A DNA stretch of 6,652 nucleotides, from contig PJER01000111.1 in NCBI GenBank assembly GCA_002825465.1, positions 1 through 6,652 of the forward strand. The letters run 5' to 3'. Positions within the stretch are counted from its first letter, which is position 1. Each line of letters opens with the position of its first letter. Positions 1 to 5,728 of this stretch are shown here, in pieces. This stretch comes from Candidatus Thorarchaeota archaeon MP8T_1 (GTDB lineage: Archaea; Asgardarchaeota; Thorarchaeia; Thorarchaeales; Thorarchaeaceae). The notes under the pieces were generated by a model. It ran no database searches and was not told the origin of the DNA. It worked only from the letters and a program-made list of their open reading frames with translations. The translations under genes and the position numbers were made by a program.

Positions 1-477
1 GTTGAAGGTGTTCATGAATCCAGATACAAGAGGGCGCTCGCTTTCATCAGTAATCTCAGGCAGCCAAGCCTGATGTGCTGTCATCACAAATGCATAGAAG
101 AACTTGAATAGGCAGAGAAAGGCAGTATAGTATAGGAAAAGGGGGATTTCCAATGCCGGATTTGCGGTGTCAAGGAACCAGTTAGTCACGAATAGAAGAA
201 AGACCGAGATGACAATACCTGGCGAACCAATGACAACAAATGGTCTTCGTCTGCCCCATCTACTCTTCAGACTGTCACTATAGTAGCCAATGTACCAGTG
301 TGTCAGGCCAATGACAATATAGGATAATGCCAGAGAAACACCATTGAGAATCCAGTTAAGCTGGAAACTTGTCCCATAAACATAGAATGCTGATATGGTT
401 ATCATGGTCAAGAGAAGAGTTGGACCGAATCTTCCCATAGAGTATCCCATTTTCTTTAGTAAAGAGAGCATTGTCAT
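1..477 (-). CDS. MFS transporter, glycoside-pentoside-hexuronide/sucrose type (N-terminal part)
   Basis: This is the N-terminal 159 residues of a cytoplasmic-membrane sugar:cation symporter-like protein. The reading frame is open to base 1, so the C-terminal two thirds lie outside the window. Visible are hydrophobic helices at about residues 20-40, 43-63, 79-98 and 111-133. After helix 2 comes the loop 2-3 motif of the superfamily, GYYSDSLKSRWGRRRP (residues 64-79). This form, with RWGRRRPF, is typical of GPH and sucrose transporters. The segment AHQAWLPEITDESERP (134-149) matches the conserved region after helix 4 in the same group. The start is ATG 477; ATG 471 is possible. No good ribosome binding site is visible, but an AATAATA box 25 bp upstream would allow a leaderless transcript. 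The substrate cannot be told from this part. The gene is transcribed away from the ABC remnant and in the same direction as the operon, but is separated from the operon by about 450 bp. Confidence 0.88.
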   Translation of the reverse strand, partial: MTMLSLLKKMGYSMGRFGPTLLLTMITISAFYVYGTSFQLNWILNGVSLALSYIVIGLTHWYIGYYSDSLKSRWGRRRPFVVIGSPGIVISVFLLFVTNWFLDTANPALEIPLFLYYTAFLCLFKFFYAFVMTAHQAWLPEITDESERPLVSGFMNTFN

Positions 478-498
478 CGGTCTCGTTGAGGAGCGACC

Positions 499-505
499 TA
501 TTATT
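499..505 (-). promoter_or_regulatory. Possible TATA box for the MFS transporter
   Basis: On the minus strand the bases read AATAATA, centred about 25 bp before the ATG at 477. That is the archaeal TATA-to-start distance and would place the transcript start at or next to the start codon (leaderless). No BRE is obvious and AT-rich heptamers are common, so this is a weak call. Confidence 0.3.
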
Positions 506-545
506 GAGTCTGCTGATTTCTCTGAAGCATGCCATTTTCCATTAT

Positions 546-604
546 GTCCTATAGAAAACCTATCGGTAGAGCTCGAGCAGGGGGGACACAGTTATCTATA
601 GGAC
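546..604. repeat. Perfect 10-bp inverted repeat between divergent genes
   Basis: GTCCTATAGA at 546-555 is the exact reverse complement of TCTATAGGAC at 595-604, with 39 bp between the arms. The right arm ends just before the TTACTATAA box (605-613) in front of the ABC remnant. The left arm lies upstream of the MFS promoter. It could be a two-site operator serving the divergent promoters, a hairpin, or the end marks of a small lost element. The sequence does not decide between these. Confidence 0.5.
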
Positions 605-640
605 TTACTATAACCTTCTGTCTTCTAAGCAGATAAGGTG
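605..640 (+). promoter_or_regulatory. Likely promoter and ribosome binding site of the decayed ABC operon
   Basis: TTACTATAA at 605-613 resembles an archaeal TATA box. AAGGTG at 635-640 is a good Shine-Dalgarno match, 5 nt before ATG 646. Signals are therefore still present although the genes behind them are broken, which suggests the loss was recent. Confidence 0.45.
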
Positions 641-645
641 TGGAT

Positions 646-735
646 ATGAGTCAAACTGTCATCGAGACCCAGGGTCTCAGTAAAGCCTACGGGGATTTTC
701 TTTGTCTTCATTGTCTTTTGTGGCAAGAGACCTAA
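646..735 (+). pseudogene. ABC transporter ATPase, N-terminal remnant
   Basis: This 29-codon reading frame begins with ATG 646 behind AAGGTG. Its product starts MSQTVIETQGLSKAYGDF, which is the typical first beta strand and aromatic A-loop segment (LSKAYG, Tyr15) of an ATP-binding protein of the ABC-2 exporter type. In an intact protein, a further strand and the Walker A motif would follow at about residue 40. Here the similarity stops near residue 22 and the frame ends at TAA 733. Everything from Walker A to the C terminus is missing, so no active ATPase can be made. The following bases belong to a permease in another frame, so a deletion of probably well over 1 kb has joined the two genes. 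The identification rests on family patterns known to me, not on a search. Confidence 0.72.
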
Positions 736-839
736 TGCAGGGAAATCCAATTACCTCAATCACTCCAGTTATTGCGACTCTAATAATCCTAGTAGCACTT
801 CTCGTCCTAGCCCTCTGGCGCTTTAGTAAGGAGGAATAA
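717..839 (+). pseudogene. ABC-2 type permease, C-terminal remnant
   Basis: From about 717 to the TAA at 837-839 the sequence encodes about 40 residues, starting FVARDLMQGNPITSITPVIA. A strongly hydrophobic helix follows, ending in LALWRFSKEE and a stop. A last transmembrane helix followed by a short W-R-F-x-[KR]-E-E tail is typical of ABC-2 permeases. The frame is open upstream only to 684 and has no start codon with a ribosome binding site, so this is a tail without a gene. It is the other half of the deletion scar whose left half is the ATPase N-terminus. The repeat TTGTCTT occurs at 702-708 and 711-717, right at the junction. The hydrophobic tail itself has no stops or frameshifts, which again suggests recent loss. 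Confidence 0.68.
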
Positions 840-917
840 TGAACTCTAGGAAATCCTGCTGATGCACTTGCTTGAGTTCTCAGGGATCAATGGAGGGGTT
901 TCTCTCAAAAACAATAA
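839..917 (+). pseudogene. Decayed N-terminus of a third ABC-operon gene (possible second permease)
   Basis: The permease stop and a new start overlap as TAATG (ATG 839), and AAGGAG sits at 828-833 inside the permease end. This is a classic translational coupling arrangement. The new frame reads only MNSRKSC before TGA 860. Moving to the frame that starts at 852 gives NPADALA, a TGA, then VLRDQWRGFSQKQ and TAA 915. That resembles the cytosolic N-terminal stretch of ABC-2 permeases with one frameshift and one nonsense change. Similarity beyond 915 is not visible, because the 3' end of the opposite-strand kinase-like gene begins at 925. The call is moderate at best. Confidence 0.4.
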
Positions 918-921
918 ACAG
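906..921 (-). terminator. T-rich candidate terminator of the seven-gene operon
   Basis: Just after the stop of the kinase-like gene the minus strand reads CTGTTTATTGTTTTTG. Archaeal transcription commonly ends at such T-rich tracts without a hairpin. The place is right, between convergent transcription units, but the tract is short. Confidence 0.3.
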
Positions 922-924
922 AAA

Positions 925-2439
925 TCATGAGGCCTTTCTGAATGTCAAGACAAGTTCTACATTTTGTCTATCTGAACTCTCAATACGCTCAATTGTACCG
1001 CCATACCTCTCCATCAAGAGCCATGTCATGAACAGGTCCAAGTCGACTAAGCTGCTTTTCAAAGTGGGCTTGTTTGTTGACCAGTCTTTGACTTCTGATG
1101 TAAACTTCGATGAGCATGGTCCGAAAGCTACTTGAACAGTATCGCTGTTATCAATAACTCTGATTGATGATTTCACACCATTTTCATGTTGCTTGACGCA
1201 TTTAGTCATCAGATTAGAGAAGACGATGTCTATTAAATCGTCAGCTATAACTTGGATCTGCCCGTCAATCTGAAGCCCTCCGTCTTCAAACAGTTGAGTA
1301 TCTTGCTCATCTCTTGCCTTCTCTTCAAGTTTGAAGAGAAAGTGATCTATGTTAACAGGCCACGTCACAGAGTTCTCGTTTTCCTTTATGCGAACCAAAT
1401 TCTCAACCTGTCTGTTGACGGTAGTGGACTCGTGCACGAGATCGAGAGCATATTTCTGAAGATTCTTCATCGAAGGGAACTCTTCCGCCTTGAATCCGAT
1501 TAAGTCGAGATATGTAGTGATTCCCTGGAGTAGATTGCCTATCTTATGAGTCCAGAGTCTTAAGTAGAATTCAGTGTCCTTTCGAGCCTCCTCCAGTTGG
1601 ACAGTGCGTTGGCTGACAAGCGACTCAAGCGCATGATGTGGGTCGATAATCGATGTGACGATCATCGTTACTGCAAGTAGAATAAAACCCTCCGCGACAC
1701 CGCTGAGCCAGAGGAGTTCCGCAACTTGAATAGGACTGTCGATGGTAAGATAGATCAGGAAGGACAGTATCCATAGCACTAGGGACAGAGAGGATGCGAA
1801 TGTGATGCCCTCGCGAGTACGCAACCATTCGCGAATATAACGTGCTAAAGACAGTGTTGTAGATACGCCAATGATGATTGAAAGAGTCCACCCAGCAATA
1901 CTCAGGTTGCCCAATCCTGGACCTGTCAACGTGAACACAGGCTCTGGACTCAGTAGGAACGCAATTGATACAAATGGTTGCACTATTACTCCCCATAGAA
2001 GTGCGATATTCCTCGACCTTGAAGTCAATGGTTTGTATCCCGCAAATGAGCCTCCAAGTACTCCGGGAGTTATAAGAAACCCAAGAGCAGCTGCAATTGT
2101 CATATTTCGTTGTCGACCAGAGAGTGCAAACCAGGTTGTCACTGGATGGGTGAGGAGATAGAGAAAAGCAAGCAGTATGACGTTTACTCCAAGTAGTGCT
2201 ATCACAAGTCCTCTGAGACTACCTTCCTGCGTGAATTGGACAAATGAGTATGTTGCAACTACTCCTGATACGATTGCAAGTATAGCGACAATGACTAACA
2301 TCCAGAAGCTGAACTCGTCTAAGTCCAGATAGATCCAAGCCATGCCGCTGATCAAAACCAAGAACTGTATCACAAGGAATAAGGAAAATAGTGCAAGAAT
2401 TCCCATCTCGTGGCGATGACTCTTCGTGCGCTTGAACAC
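925..2439 (-). CDS. Membrane histidine-kinase-like protein with degenerate ATPase domain
   Basis: The product is 504 aa. About eight membrane helices are visible (roughly residues 14-34, 44-65, 76-97, 113-133, 146-164, 180-200, 214-232, 243-263). A short linker helix (267-290) follows, then a DHp-type helix with the H-box-like FYLRLWTHKIGNLLQG (His298). The C-terminal region (about 395-500) follows the order of a HATPase_c domain but has lost its key residues. The N-box reads FSNLMTKCVK (407-416), with Lys413 where the Mg-binding Asn is usual. The DxGxG motif is replaced by VAFGPCSS (437-444). No GxGLGL is left before the RYGGTI segment (478-483). This points to a pseudokinase that may still carry a phosphoacceptor His. 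No response regulator is in the window. GTG 2439 abuts the stop of the previous gene (TGAGTG) and has a perfect GGAGGTG 7 nt upstream, so the start is secure. It is last in the operon. Confidence 0.8.
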   Translation of the reverse strand: MFKRTKSHRHEMGILALFSLFLVIQFLVLISGMAWIYLDLDEFSFWMLVIVAILAIVSGVVATYSFVQFTQEGSLRGLVIALLGVNVILLAFLYLLTHPVTTWFALSGRQRNMTIAAALGFLITPGVLGGSFAGYKPLTSRSRNIALLWGVIVQPFVSIAFLLSPEPVFTLTGPGLGNLSIAGWTLSIIIGVSTTLSLARYIREWLRTREGITFASSLSLVLWILSFLIYLTIDSPIQVAELLWLSGVAEGFILLAVTMIVTSIIDPHHALESLVSQRTVQLEEARKDTEFYLRLWTHKIGNLLQGITTYLDLIGFKAEEFPSMKNLQKYALDLVHESTTVNRQVENLVRIKENENSVTWPVNIDHFLFKLEEKARDEQDTQLFEDGGLQIDGQIQVIADDLIDIVFSNLMTKCVKQHENGVKSSIRVIDNSDTVQVAFGPCSSKFTSEVKDWSTNKPTLKSSLVDLDLFMTWLLMERYGGTIERIESSDRQNVELVLTFRKAS

Positions 2440-2931
2440 TCATTTGCACCTCCACAATTGTCCGCCAGAATGTGAAAAGATCTCAGCTGCTAGATTTTCA
2501 ATCGAGGATTTGGTCAACATGTTCACTTCTCCTGTTGACATGGTATTCTTCAAGGATGTCAATAACGACGACTTCTCTCGCAGCGCATTGATAAACTGCT
2601 CAAGTCGATGAGAGAAGTGCTTGGTGTTCCCCCTGAAAACATAGCAGAACAAGAACGGAGGATCCGCTCTCACGAGCATAGTGTATTTACCAAATCGTAT
2701 CTCATCAAACGGTAATAGAAATATCCCATGGCTAGCAAACCTCAAAGCTGTCAAGAAACCTGATAAGAGGCTCTCGTCGCCATCCAAGTCTGGTTGAAAT
2801 TCCACACTGACAAGACTAATACCAGAGTCCAGTGCAGCTAGCATTAGTTGCACAGGTTCCTCATCCATTACTTCTAAGAACTCAAGTATTGTATCACTGA
2901 GTCCGCTTTTTTCATCATTTGCTAACGCCAT
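2440..2931 (-). CDS. Longin-like small protein, second copy
   Basis: The product is a soluble 163-aa protein. After a charged N-terminal helix (1-25), the predicted order is two beta strands (about 27-46), a helix with SGFLTALRF (57-65), three strands beginning DEIRFGKYTMLV (76-87) and LFCYVF (94-99), and C-terminal helices (102-155). Beta-beta-alpha-beta-beta-beta-alpha is the order of the longin fold; roadblock domains start with a helix instead. The GFLxA...F and EhRFGphphL elements recur in the 148-aa protein two genes upstream in the operon, so the two look like diverged paralogs. Longin proteins commonly bind small GTPases and membranes, which makes the operon's GTPase the likely partner (inference). 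ATG 2931 has AAGGGAG about 7 nt upstream. A 103-nt gap separates it from the upstream membrane-protein gene, and the next gene follows without a gap. Fold assignment is by pattern only. Confidence 0.7.
   Translation of the reverse strand: MALANDEKSGLSDTILEFLEVMDEEPVQLMLAALDSGISLVSVEFQPDLDGDESLLSGFLTALRFASHGIFLLPFDEIRFGKYTMLVRADPPFLFCYVFRGNTKHFSHRLEQFINALREKSSLLTSLKNTMSTGEVNMLTKSSIENLAAEIFSHSGGQLWRCK
2447..2453 (-). promoter_or_regulatory. Perfect Shine-Dalgarno GGAGGTG for the kinase-like gene
   Basis: GGAGGTG lies inside the last codons of the longin-like gene, 7 nt before GTG 2439. It decides the start against the competing ATG 2443 and TTG/ATG candidates in other frames. It is the strongest ribosome binding site seen in the operon and may offset the weaker GTG start and last-gene position. 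Confidence 0.75.
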
Positions 2932-2965
2932 TCAATCTCCCTTCCTTTAGTGATTTTGATATGCG

Positions 2966-3024
2966 GGAGGAGAGGTGAGGAGAGTTCATCTCAGTTTGAA
3001 TGAATCTCAACTCAGGTCTCCTCC
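2966..3024 (-). other. Imperfect hairpin in the largest gap of the operon
   Basis: GGAGGAGA at 2966-2973 is complementary to TCTCCTCC at 3017-3024. A weaker inner pairing (GAGTT near 2983, AACTC near 3009) lies within it. It sits between the membrane-protein gene and the second longin-like gene. No T-run follows on the minus strand, so it is not a plain terminator. It could be an mRNA processing or attenuation point, or simply a purine-rich coincidence. Confidence 0.3.
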
Positions 3025-3034
3025 AGAGGTCACA

Positions 3035-4411
3035 TTAGATTTTGATAGTTGAAACTCTATCTAGACGTCCAGTGAGGGCCGACCAGAACATCAGGAAGCT
3101 AATGAATACTAGACCGTACCCATAGTCAAGACCGCCAAATCCAAGGACCATCGGTGGCAATCGAATAAGGAAGAACAGAATAATGGCAACAGCTACGCCG
3201 AGTGGTCGTAGACTGCCAGATACTCCTTTCTTACGCATTCGCCTCCACACTCCGAGAAAGACAGCTGCTGGTAGCAGCATGAGTCCGATGGTTGGCACCA
3301 TGATATAGATTAGATCTAGAAATGCTGTTCCAATACTCGATGGATATGCCTGAGCAATCAATACGGAGATTGGCACAAATGCCAACAGGGGAGCTAATCC
3401 CATACTCCTCCAACCAGCTGCATAGATTGCTCCCATTGAGAGCATTGTTAGGGCATAACCTGTCAGTATGAACTCTATGTATATCCCGTCTGGAGATGAG
3501 AACATACCTAGGTTTTCGAGCATACCTGTCATCTGACCGATTCCAAACATCGCAAACGCCAACACGTACAAGATGGTGGGTATTTGCCTTGTTTCACTCC
3601 ATCTACCATAGAGGTACGATGCTGTCCCTAATGAAAATAGGATTGCTACTGCACCCATAGAAGCAATTGAGATTAGGACTAGATCAGCTCCAAAGGCCAT
3701 TGACTGGACTGCAGCTAGAACTAGAGCTGGTGCCGCGAATGCAGCTCCGTACCCAAATAGCTCGAAAGTAATCTTCTGCTCTGGACGGAGGAATGCAAAG
3801 GCTACCATGGCTGGTCCCATGAGGACAACGAATAGTGCCATCGATGCCATTGGTCCTGTGAGTAGATCAAAGTACAACACAGGCAGCCCCGCTATCTGTG
3901 TTATGAGCGAGAATGTTAGAGCCGCGCCTGTTGCACGCCTTGTTTGCCGCGTGATCCAAGCGAAAAGCCCTCCAATGCCCGCCAAGATTATTGCAGGAAC
4001 TAAGACACCAATTAGTAGAAGGACATCAGCTGTCTGTGGATAAGCCTCCGCAAGGTAGAACAGCAGAATTGATGCTAGTCCAGTCGACAACGGTACTAGA
4101 TACACGCGTCTATTGTTGAGAATCATAGCTGCTGCAATACCCAATATGACGACCTCTACAGCAGCCGCTGCATAGAAGGCATAGTAGGTATCGACAAGGA
4201 GAGCTTGTCCTGTCACTTCTTCAATATATGTTGCCAATGCTCCAAGGCTAGAGACAACATATCCCACGGCAACAACATACAACGGCCTAAACATACTCCG
4301 AGATTCTGATGCAGCTACAGAAGATCGAGATCGACTGTAATTGATGATTATCAGAGCGGCCACTAGTGTTGCCAATCCAAGATAGAGTTGAGTTGTTTCA
4401 AATAATACCAT
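3035..4411 (-). CDS. Polytopic membrane protein of unknown function
   Basis: The product is 458 aa from ATG 4411 and almost entirely hydrophobic, with about 13-15 membrane helices (for example residues 5-24, 45-65, 75-97, 127-152, 186-206, 241-266, 305-330, 358-384, 400-420, 428-447). Short basic loops occur (YSRSRSS after helix 1, RQTRRATG near 153, WRRMRKKG near 384). No signal peptide, soluble domain, nucleotide-binding motif or recognised transporter signature is visible, and I do not assign a family. The in-frame GTG 4420 would add three residues, but ATG 4411 is preferred because GTGG lies 5 nt before it. It is 12 nt from the previous stop, so it is surely co-transcribed with the GTPase and longin-like genes. 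It could be a membrane receptor or anchor for them, or a transporter they regulate. The neighbouring kinase-like protein is also polytopic, but I see no clear similarity between the two. Confidence 0.8.
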   Translation of the reverse strand: MVLFETTQLYLGLATLVAALIIINYSRSRSSVAASESRSMFRPLYVVAVGYVVSSLGALATYIEEVTGQALLVDTYYAFYAAAAVEVVILGIAAAMILNNRRVYLVPLSTGLASILLFYLAEAYPQTADVLLLIGVLVPAIILAGIGGLFAWITRQTRRATGAALTFSLITQIAGLPVLYFDLLTGPMASMALFVVLMGPAMVAFAFLRPEQKITFELFGYGAAFAAPALVLAAVQSMAFGADLVLISIASMGAVAILFSLGTASYLYGRWSETRQIPTILYVLAFAMFGIGQMTGMLENLGMFSSPDGIYIEFILTGYALTMLSMGAIYAAGWRSMGLAPLLAFVPISVLIAQAYPSSIGTAFLDLIYIMVPTIGLMLLPAAVFLGVWRRMRKKGVSGSLRPLGVAVAIILFFLIRLPPMVLGFGGLDYGYGLVFISFLMFWSALTGRLDRVSTIKI

Positions 4412-4423
4412 AGCTACCACAAC

Positions 4424-4870
4424 CTATAACACAGTTTTTCCCCAATCAGCTGCAGATTTTTTAGCTCTGTCAACTTGTGATTCGGTCCATACTTTCACGC
4501 TTTCATTCACCTCAGCAGCAGCTGTCTTATCCTGGGAAAAGAGTTCACTCACCAATGCCAGAAAGCCGTCATCGAAGTTCCCATGATTCTCTTTCACGAG
4601 CTGGACAACTTCCTGGTTCTCAGATTCAGCAGCTGTTTCGTTGGCTCCATGAAGTGTGACAACATGGTAGTCATTTGAGCTACCTATCAGCAGTTTCATG
4701 TTACCAAAGCGGAGTTCTTCCACTTGAGTGCCGTTTGCGATTCTCTTTATGAACATCTGAACCGCCGACAAAAAACCACCAAACATGGTCACGTCGCCAT
4801 CAAAGGTATCCCACCCTGCTGAGGCAACAGTTTCGCCTGCTTGATTTACTAACATTATTCCGTACATCAT
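4424..4870 (-). CDS. Longin-like small protein, first copy
   Basis: The product is a soluble 148-aa protein. Predicted order: strand MYGIMLVNQ (2-10), strand ETVASAG (13-19), a helix with GGFLSAVQMF (31-40), strands around VEELRFGNMKLLIG (50-63) and YHVVTLHG (68-75), helices at 84-97 and 99-112, and a charged helical tail (115-145). This matches longin topology and shares the GFLxA and ELRFG elements with the 163-aa protein in the same operon. Longin domains serve as GTPase-binding or vesicle-trafficking modules in eukaryotes and are expanded in Asgard archaea. A role as partner or regulator of the operon's GTPase is therefore likely but inferred. The start is ATG 4870, because GGAG (4880-4877) lies 6 nt upstream. 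The in-frame TTG at 4882 is part of that ribosome binding site and should not be taken as the start. The next gene begins 12 nt after its stop. Confidence 0.72.
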   Translation of the reverse strand: MMYGIMLVNQAGETVASAGWDTFDGDVTMFGGFLSAVQMFIKRIANGTQVEELRFGNMKLLIGSSNDYHVVTLHGANETAAESENQEVVQLVKENHGNFDDGFLALVSELFSQDKTAAAEVNESVKVWTESQVDRAKKSAADWGKTVL

Positions 4871-4915
4871 TTTTCGCTCCAAATGTTATTCTACTGTGTT
4901 ATCATGATCAATCTG

Positions 4916-5176
4916 TTACAATGAACTAAACCAGTCTCCTGTCATATCGATGGCATCTTTGTCGTCGCCATTGCCTCCTACTGCGACCTCAACATCTCTG
5001 ACCTGGAACTTCCCGTCGACAAATAGCACGAGCATGTGATTCTTCGAACAATTGACAGTCACCATGGCTGGAAGACGCTTTGCTTTCTTGATGGAGTCCT
5101 CGTCAATATCTACTCTCACAAGTGTTCCGTCCTTGCATGCTGGACAATTGAATGGATTCAATGTTATTCTCGTCAT
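4916..5176 (-). CDS. Small zinc-ribbon protein (CPAC...CSKNH)
   Basis: The product is 86 aa. CPAC at residues 11-14 and C43-SKN-H47 give a plausible four-ligand zinc site (CxxC and CxxxH). The metal-binding knuckles are separated by a helix (DSIKKAKR, 27-34) and a strand (AMVTVN). A strand pair, MLVLFVDGKFQVRDVEV (48-64), follows, then an acidic tail ending GDWFSSL. The charged first strand LVRVDIDED and the HxLVLFVDGKFQVRD block suggest a compact domain for binding protein or nucleic acid. No catalytic motif is visible. The start is ATG 5176, 3 nt after the GTPase stop, with GGGGTG 7 nt upstream. Its position between the GTPase and a longin-like gene suggests it works with them, for example as an adaptor (inference). 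I do not recognise a named family. Confidence 0.78.
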   Translation of the reverse strand: MTRITLNPFNCPACKDGTLVRVDIDEDSIKKAKRLPAMVTVNCSKNHMLVLFVDGKFQVRDVEVAVGGNGDDKDAIDMTGDWFSSL

Positions 5177-5179
5177 TTT

Positions 5180-5728
5180 TCACACCCCATTTTTCCGCTC
5201 AAGATGGTTCTTGACAAGGTTCGATGCAATGTTCTCAAAGAGCTCATTGATACCCTCTCCAGTCTTGGCTGACACTTCCACATATCGAGTGCCATACTTC
5301 TCTGCGAATGCCAATCCCTCATCGAAAGATACTCCAGAGCCTTCTATCCTTTCATCGGCCTTGTTTCCAACAATTACGAGTTCGCACTCCGGGGCGCTTT
5401 CCTTCAGCCGATCTACCCAGTCAGTGAGACGTTCCAATGAGTATGAACGAGAAACGTCGCAGACAGCAAGAGCAACTTTGGTTCCTCTGAAATAGTCCCC
5501 GACAACATCACGAAAACGTGGTTGTCCGCCCAGATCCCATATCATCAGGGATAGAGCTGAACCATTGATCTCGAGCTTCTTAGTTGCGAAGTTCGCGCCT
5601 ATGGTAAGCATCATGTCTTCATCAAAACGGTCTTCTGTATAACGAAGCGTAATGCTCGTCTTTCCCACGCCGCCTTCTCCAATCATCACTGTCTTGAAAA
5701 TTGGAGCTCTCATGACTGCATTAATCAT
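5180..5728 (-). CDS. Eukaryote-like small GTPase (Ras/Rab/Arf superfamily)
   Basis: This GTP-binding molecular switch is 182 aa, the usual size of a single G domain. All motifs are present: G1/P-loop GEGGVGKTS (17-25); switch I Thr42 in TIGANF, as in Rab proteins; G3 WDLGGQ (64-69), as in Arf/Arl proteins, with the catalytic Gln69; G4 NKAD (122-125); and G5 SAK (153-155). GTP binding and hydrolysis are therefore expected. There is no C-terminal Cys for prenylation and no Gly2 for myristoylation, so membrane contact would have to come from partners such as the membrane or longin-like proteins of the operon. ATG 5728 has GGAGG 8 nt upstream and overlaps the regulator gene by 8 nt (translational coupling). 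M6 is a possible but weaker start. The mixed Rab/Arf signature is common among Asgard GTPases. No GAP or GEF of known type is in the window. Confidence 0.95.
   Translation of the reverse strand: MINAVMRAPIFKTVMIGEGGVGKTSITLRYTEDRFDEDMMLTIGANFATKKLEINGSALSLMIWDLGGQPRFRDVVGDYFRGTKVALAVCDVSRSYSLERLTDWVDRLKESAPECELVIVGNKADERIEGSGVSFDEGLAFAEKYGTRYVEVSAKTGEGINELFENIASNLVKNHLERKNGV

Noticed and set aside
395..601. A 68-codon plus-strand frame across the MFS start region.
   Set aside because: It lies over the MFS start on the other strand and the encoded peptide has no recognisable feature or good ribosome binding site.
546..604. tRNA-like look: the terminal inverted repeat resembles an acceptor stem and GGTAGAGC resembles a D-arm.
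   Set aside because: The segment is only 59 nt, has no T-loop consensus and no anticodon stem, so it is not a tRNA.
646..735. A functional 29-aa small protein from ATG 646.
   Set aside because: The first 22 residues match an ABC ATPase N-terminus and the rest is out-of-frame reading into permease sequence, so a deletion remnant explains it better.
1625..2161. Long open frames on both strands inside the kinase-like gene.
   Set aside because: They overlap a well-supported gene, have no ribosome binding sites and encode sequences of improbable composition; they are shadows.
2440..2931. Roadblock/LC7 (MglB-like) domain for the two small proteins.
   Set aside because: The predicted order begins with two strands and then a helix, as in longin; roadblock begins with a helix. 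The distinction is by eye only and a structure model could reverse it.
4871..4882. TTG 4882 as the start of the first longin-like gene.
   Set aside because: The TTGGAG that contains it is the ribosome binding site of ATG 4870, 6 nt further on, so the shorter form is right.
5052..5495. A 147-codon plus-strand frame opposite the GTPase and zinc-ribbon genes.
   Set aside because: Serine-rich antisense shadow of a GTPase gene whose five motifs are all intact.
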